This document shows, one piece after another, positions 63,349-64,000 of a stretch of DNA of 64,000 bases. The notes beneath the pieces were generated by a model. The model saw only the letters and a list, made by a program, of their open reading frames with translations. It ran no database searches and had not been told where the DNA came from. Each line of letters starts with the position of its first letter. The first letter of the stretch is position 1. Where the stretch lies: assembly GCA_014654535.1 (NCBI GenBank), contig BNBA01000015.1, positions 1 to 64,000 on the forward strand, read 5' to 3'. The stretch comes from Xanthomonas boreopolis (GTDB lineage Bacteria > Pseudomonadota > Gammaproteobacteria > Xanthomonadales > Xanthomonadaceae). The position numbers and the translations under genes are program-made.

Positions 63349-63981
63349 ATGGACCTGACCGACACCCAGCAGGCGATCCTGGCGATGATCGCCGAACGCA
63401 TCGAGTCCGATGGCGTGCCGCCGTCGCAGACCGAGATCGCGCGTGCCTTCGGCTTCAAGGGTGTGCGTGCCGCGCAATACCACCTGGAAGCGCTGGAGCA
63501 GGCCGGAGCGATCCGGCGGGTGCCCGGGCAGGCGCGCGGTATCCGCCTGGTCGCCCCGGCGGTCGAGGCCATCGAGTCGGCCCGGCAGCAGGACGATGTC
63601 CTGCGCCTGCCGGTGCTGGGCCGGGTCGCGGCCGGCCTGCCGATCGGCGCCGACATCGGTTCGGACGATTTCGTGGTGCTCGACCGGGTGCTGTTCTCCC
63701 CCTCGCCGGACTACCTGCTCAAGGTGCAGGGGGATTCGATGCGCGACGAAGGCATCTTCGACGGCGACCTGATCGGCGTGCACCGCACCCGCGATGCGCG
63801 TTCGGGGCAGATCGTGGTGGCGCGGATCGACGAGGAAATCACCGTCAAGCTGCTGAAGATCGGCAAGGACCGCATCCGCTTGCTGCCGCGCAATCCGGAC
63901 TACGCCCCGATCGAAGTGCTGCCGGACCAGGATTTCGCGATCGAAGGCCTGTATTGCGGCCTGCTGAGGCCGAACCGTTGA
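63349..63981 (+). CDS. lexA: SOS-response repressor LexA
   Basis: The protein is 210 residues. The HTH (about 25-60, Q-T-E-I-A-R-A-F-G-F-K-G-V-R-A) is followed by the S24 autoprotease domain. The cleavage site is Ala95-Gly96 in G-R-V-A-A-G, the nucleophile Ser130 in Q-G-D-S-M, and the general base Lys167 in I-T-V-K-L-L. RecA-DNA triggers self-cleavage. The operator directly upstream allows autoregulation. recA, which often follows in this family, would lie beyond the window. Confidence 0.98.
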   Translation: MDLTDTQQAILAMIAERIESDGVPPSQTEIARAFGFKGVRAAQYHLEALEQAGAIRRVPGQARGIRLVAPAVEAIESARQQDDVLRLPVLGRVAAGLPIGADIGSDDFVVLDRVLFSPSPDYLLKVQGDSMRDEGIFDGDLIGVHRTRDARSGQIVVARIDEEITVKLLKIGKDRIRLLPRNPDYAPIEVLPDQDFAIEGLYCGLLRPNR

Positions 63982-64000
63982 GGCCGTCGCCCGAGGCCGG

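Overview
This 64-kb window is gene-dense, high-GC bacterial chromosome that looks like family Xanthomonadaceae (Lysobacter, Luteimonas and Pseudoxanthomonas are the kind of genus expected; the genus cannot be fixed from sequence alone). The reasons are a perfect copy of the 19-bp Xanthomonas-type LexA operator in front of lexA, a surE-pcm-yqaA-nlpD block with no rpoS after nlpD, the order pyrG-kdsA-eno-ftsB-ispD-ispF-truD, and several families of intergenic palindromes of the kind common in xanthomonads.

Layout. 1-3466: the edge of an IS5-type insertion sequence joined to the 3' part of a giant filamentous-hemagglutinin-like adhesin gene. 3715-8146: a detached piece of a type II secretion system (gspH, gspI, gspJ on the minus strand; gspC divergent) followed by a secreted GH2 glycosidase. 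8325-9489: a HipA-like kinase and a DUF3037 protein. 9578-17494: a complete histidine-utilisation (hut) locus, with hutI-hutH-hutG-hutU on the minus strand diverging from hutF-hutC around one HutC-type operator. 17539-20907: a membrane-anchored Mrr-like nuclease, two polyhydroxyalkanoate-granule proteins and an FHA-domain membrane protein. 20876-22661: msrPQ methionine sulfoxide repair. 22836-26978: serC-pheA-aroA (serine and aromatic amino-acid synthesis). 26962-28287: two TonB-like proteins. 28398-31080: serS, an orphan LysR regulator and tRNA-Ser(UGA). 31081-31680: an AT-richer patch with two small genes, probably the remnant of an island at the tRNA. 31696-38356: mixed housekeeping genes (flavin monooxygenase, ExoD-like and CorC-like membrane proteins, DUF47-Pit phosphate transport, CDP-diacylglycerol hydrolase). 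38461-47780: parE, then pyrG-kdsA-eno-ftsB-ispD-ispF-truD. 47785-51269: an Smr protein and surE-pcm-yqaA-nlpD. 51252-52241: an unusual tandem duplication. 52210-59529: Mth938-like, yhbY, rlmE, ftsH, folP, miaA, hfq, hflX. 59659-63981: an MFS carrier, cinA, ubiB and lexA.

How the parts work together. The hut genes form a full pathway from histidine to N-formylglutamate and glutamate, with its own regulator. The pyrG-to-truD run mixes nucleotide, KDO (lipopolysaccharide), glycolysis, division and isoprenoid functions, as in related genomes. rlmE-ftsH and miaA-hfq-hflX are standard gamma-proteobacterial RNA and protein quality-control neighbourhoods.

The most unusual features are non-coding: a roughly 0.36-kb tandem duplication that copied the 3' tips of two convergent genes (51252-52241), a multi-hairpin repeat filling the 522-bp pheA-aroA gap, and at least four distinct palindromic repeat families. 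I found no CRISPR array, prophage or rRNA operon, and no clearly new multi-gene system.
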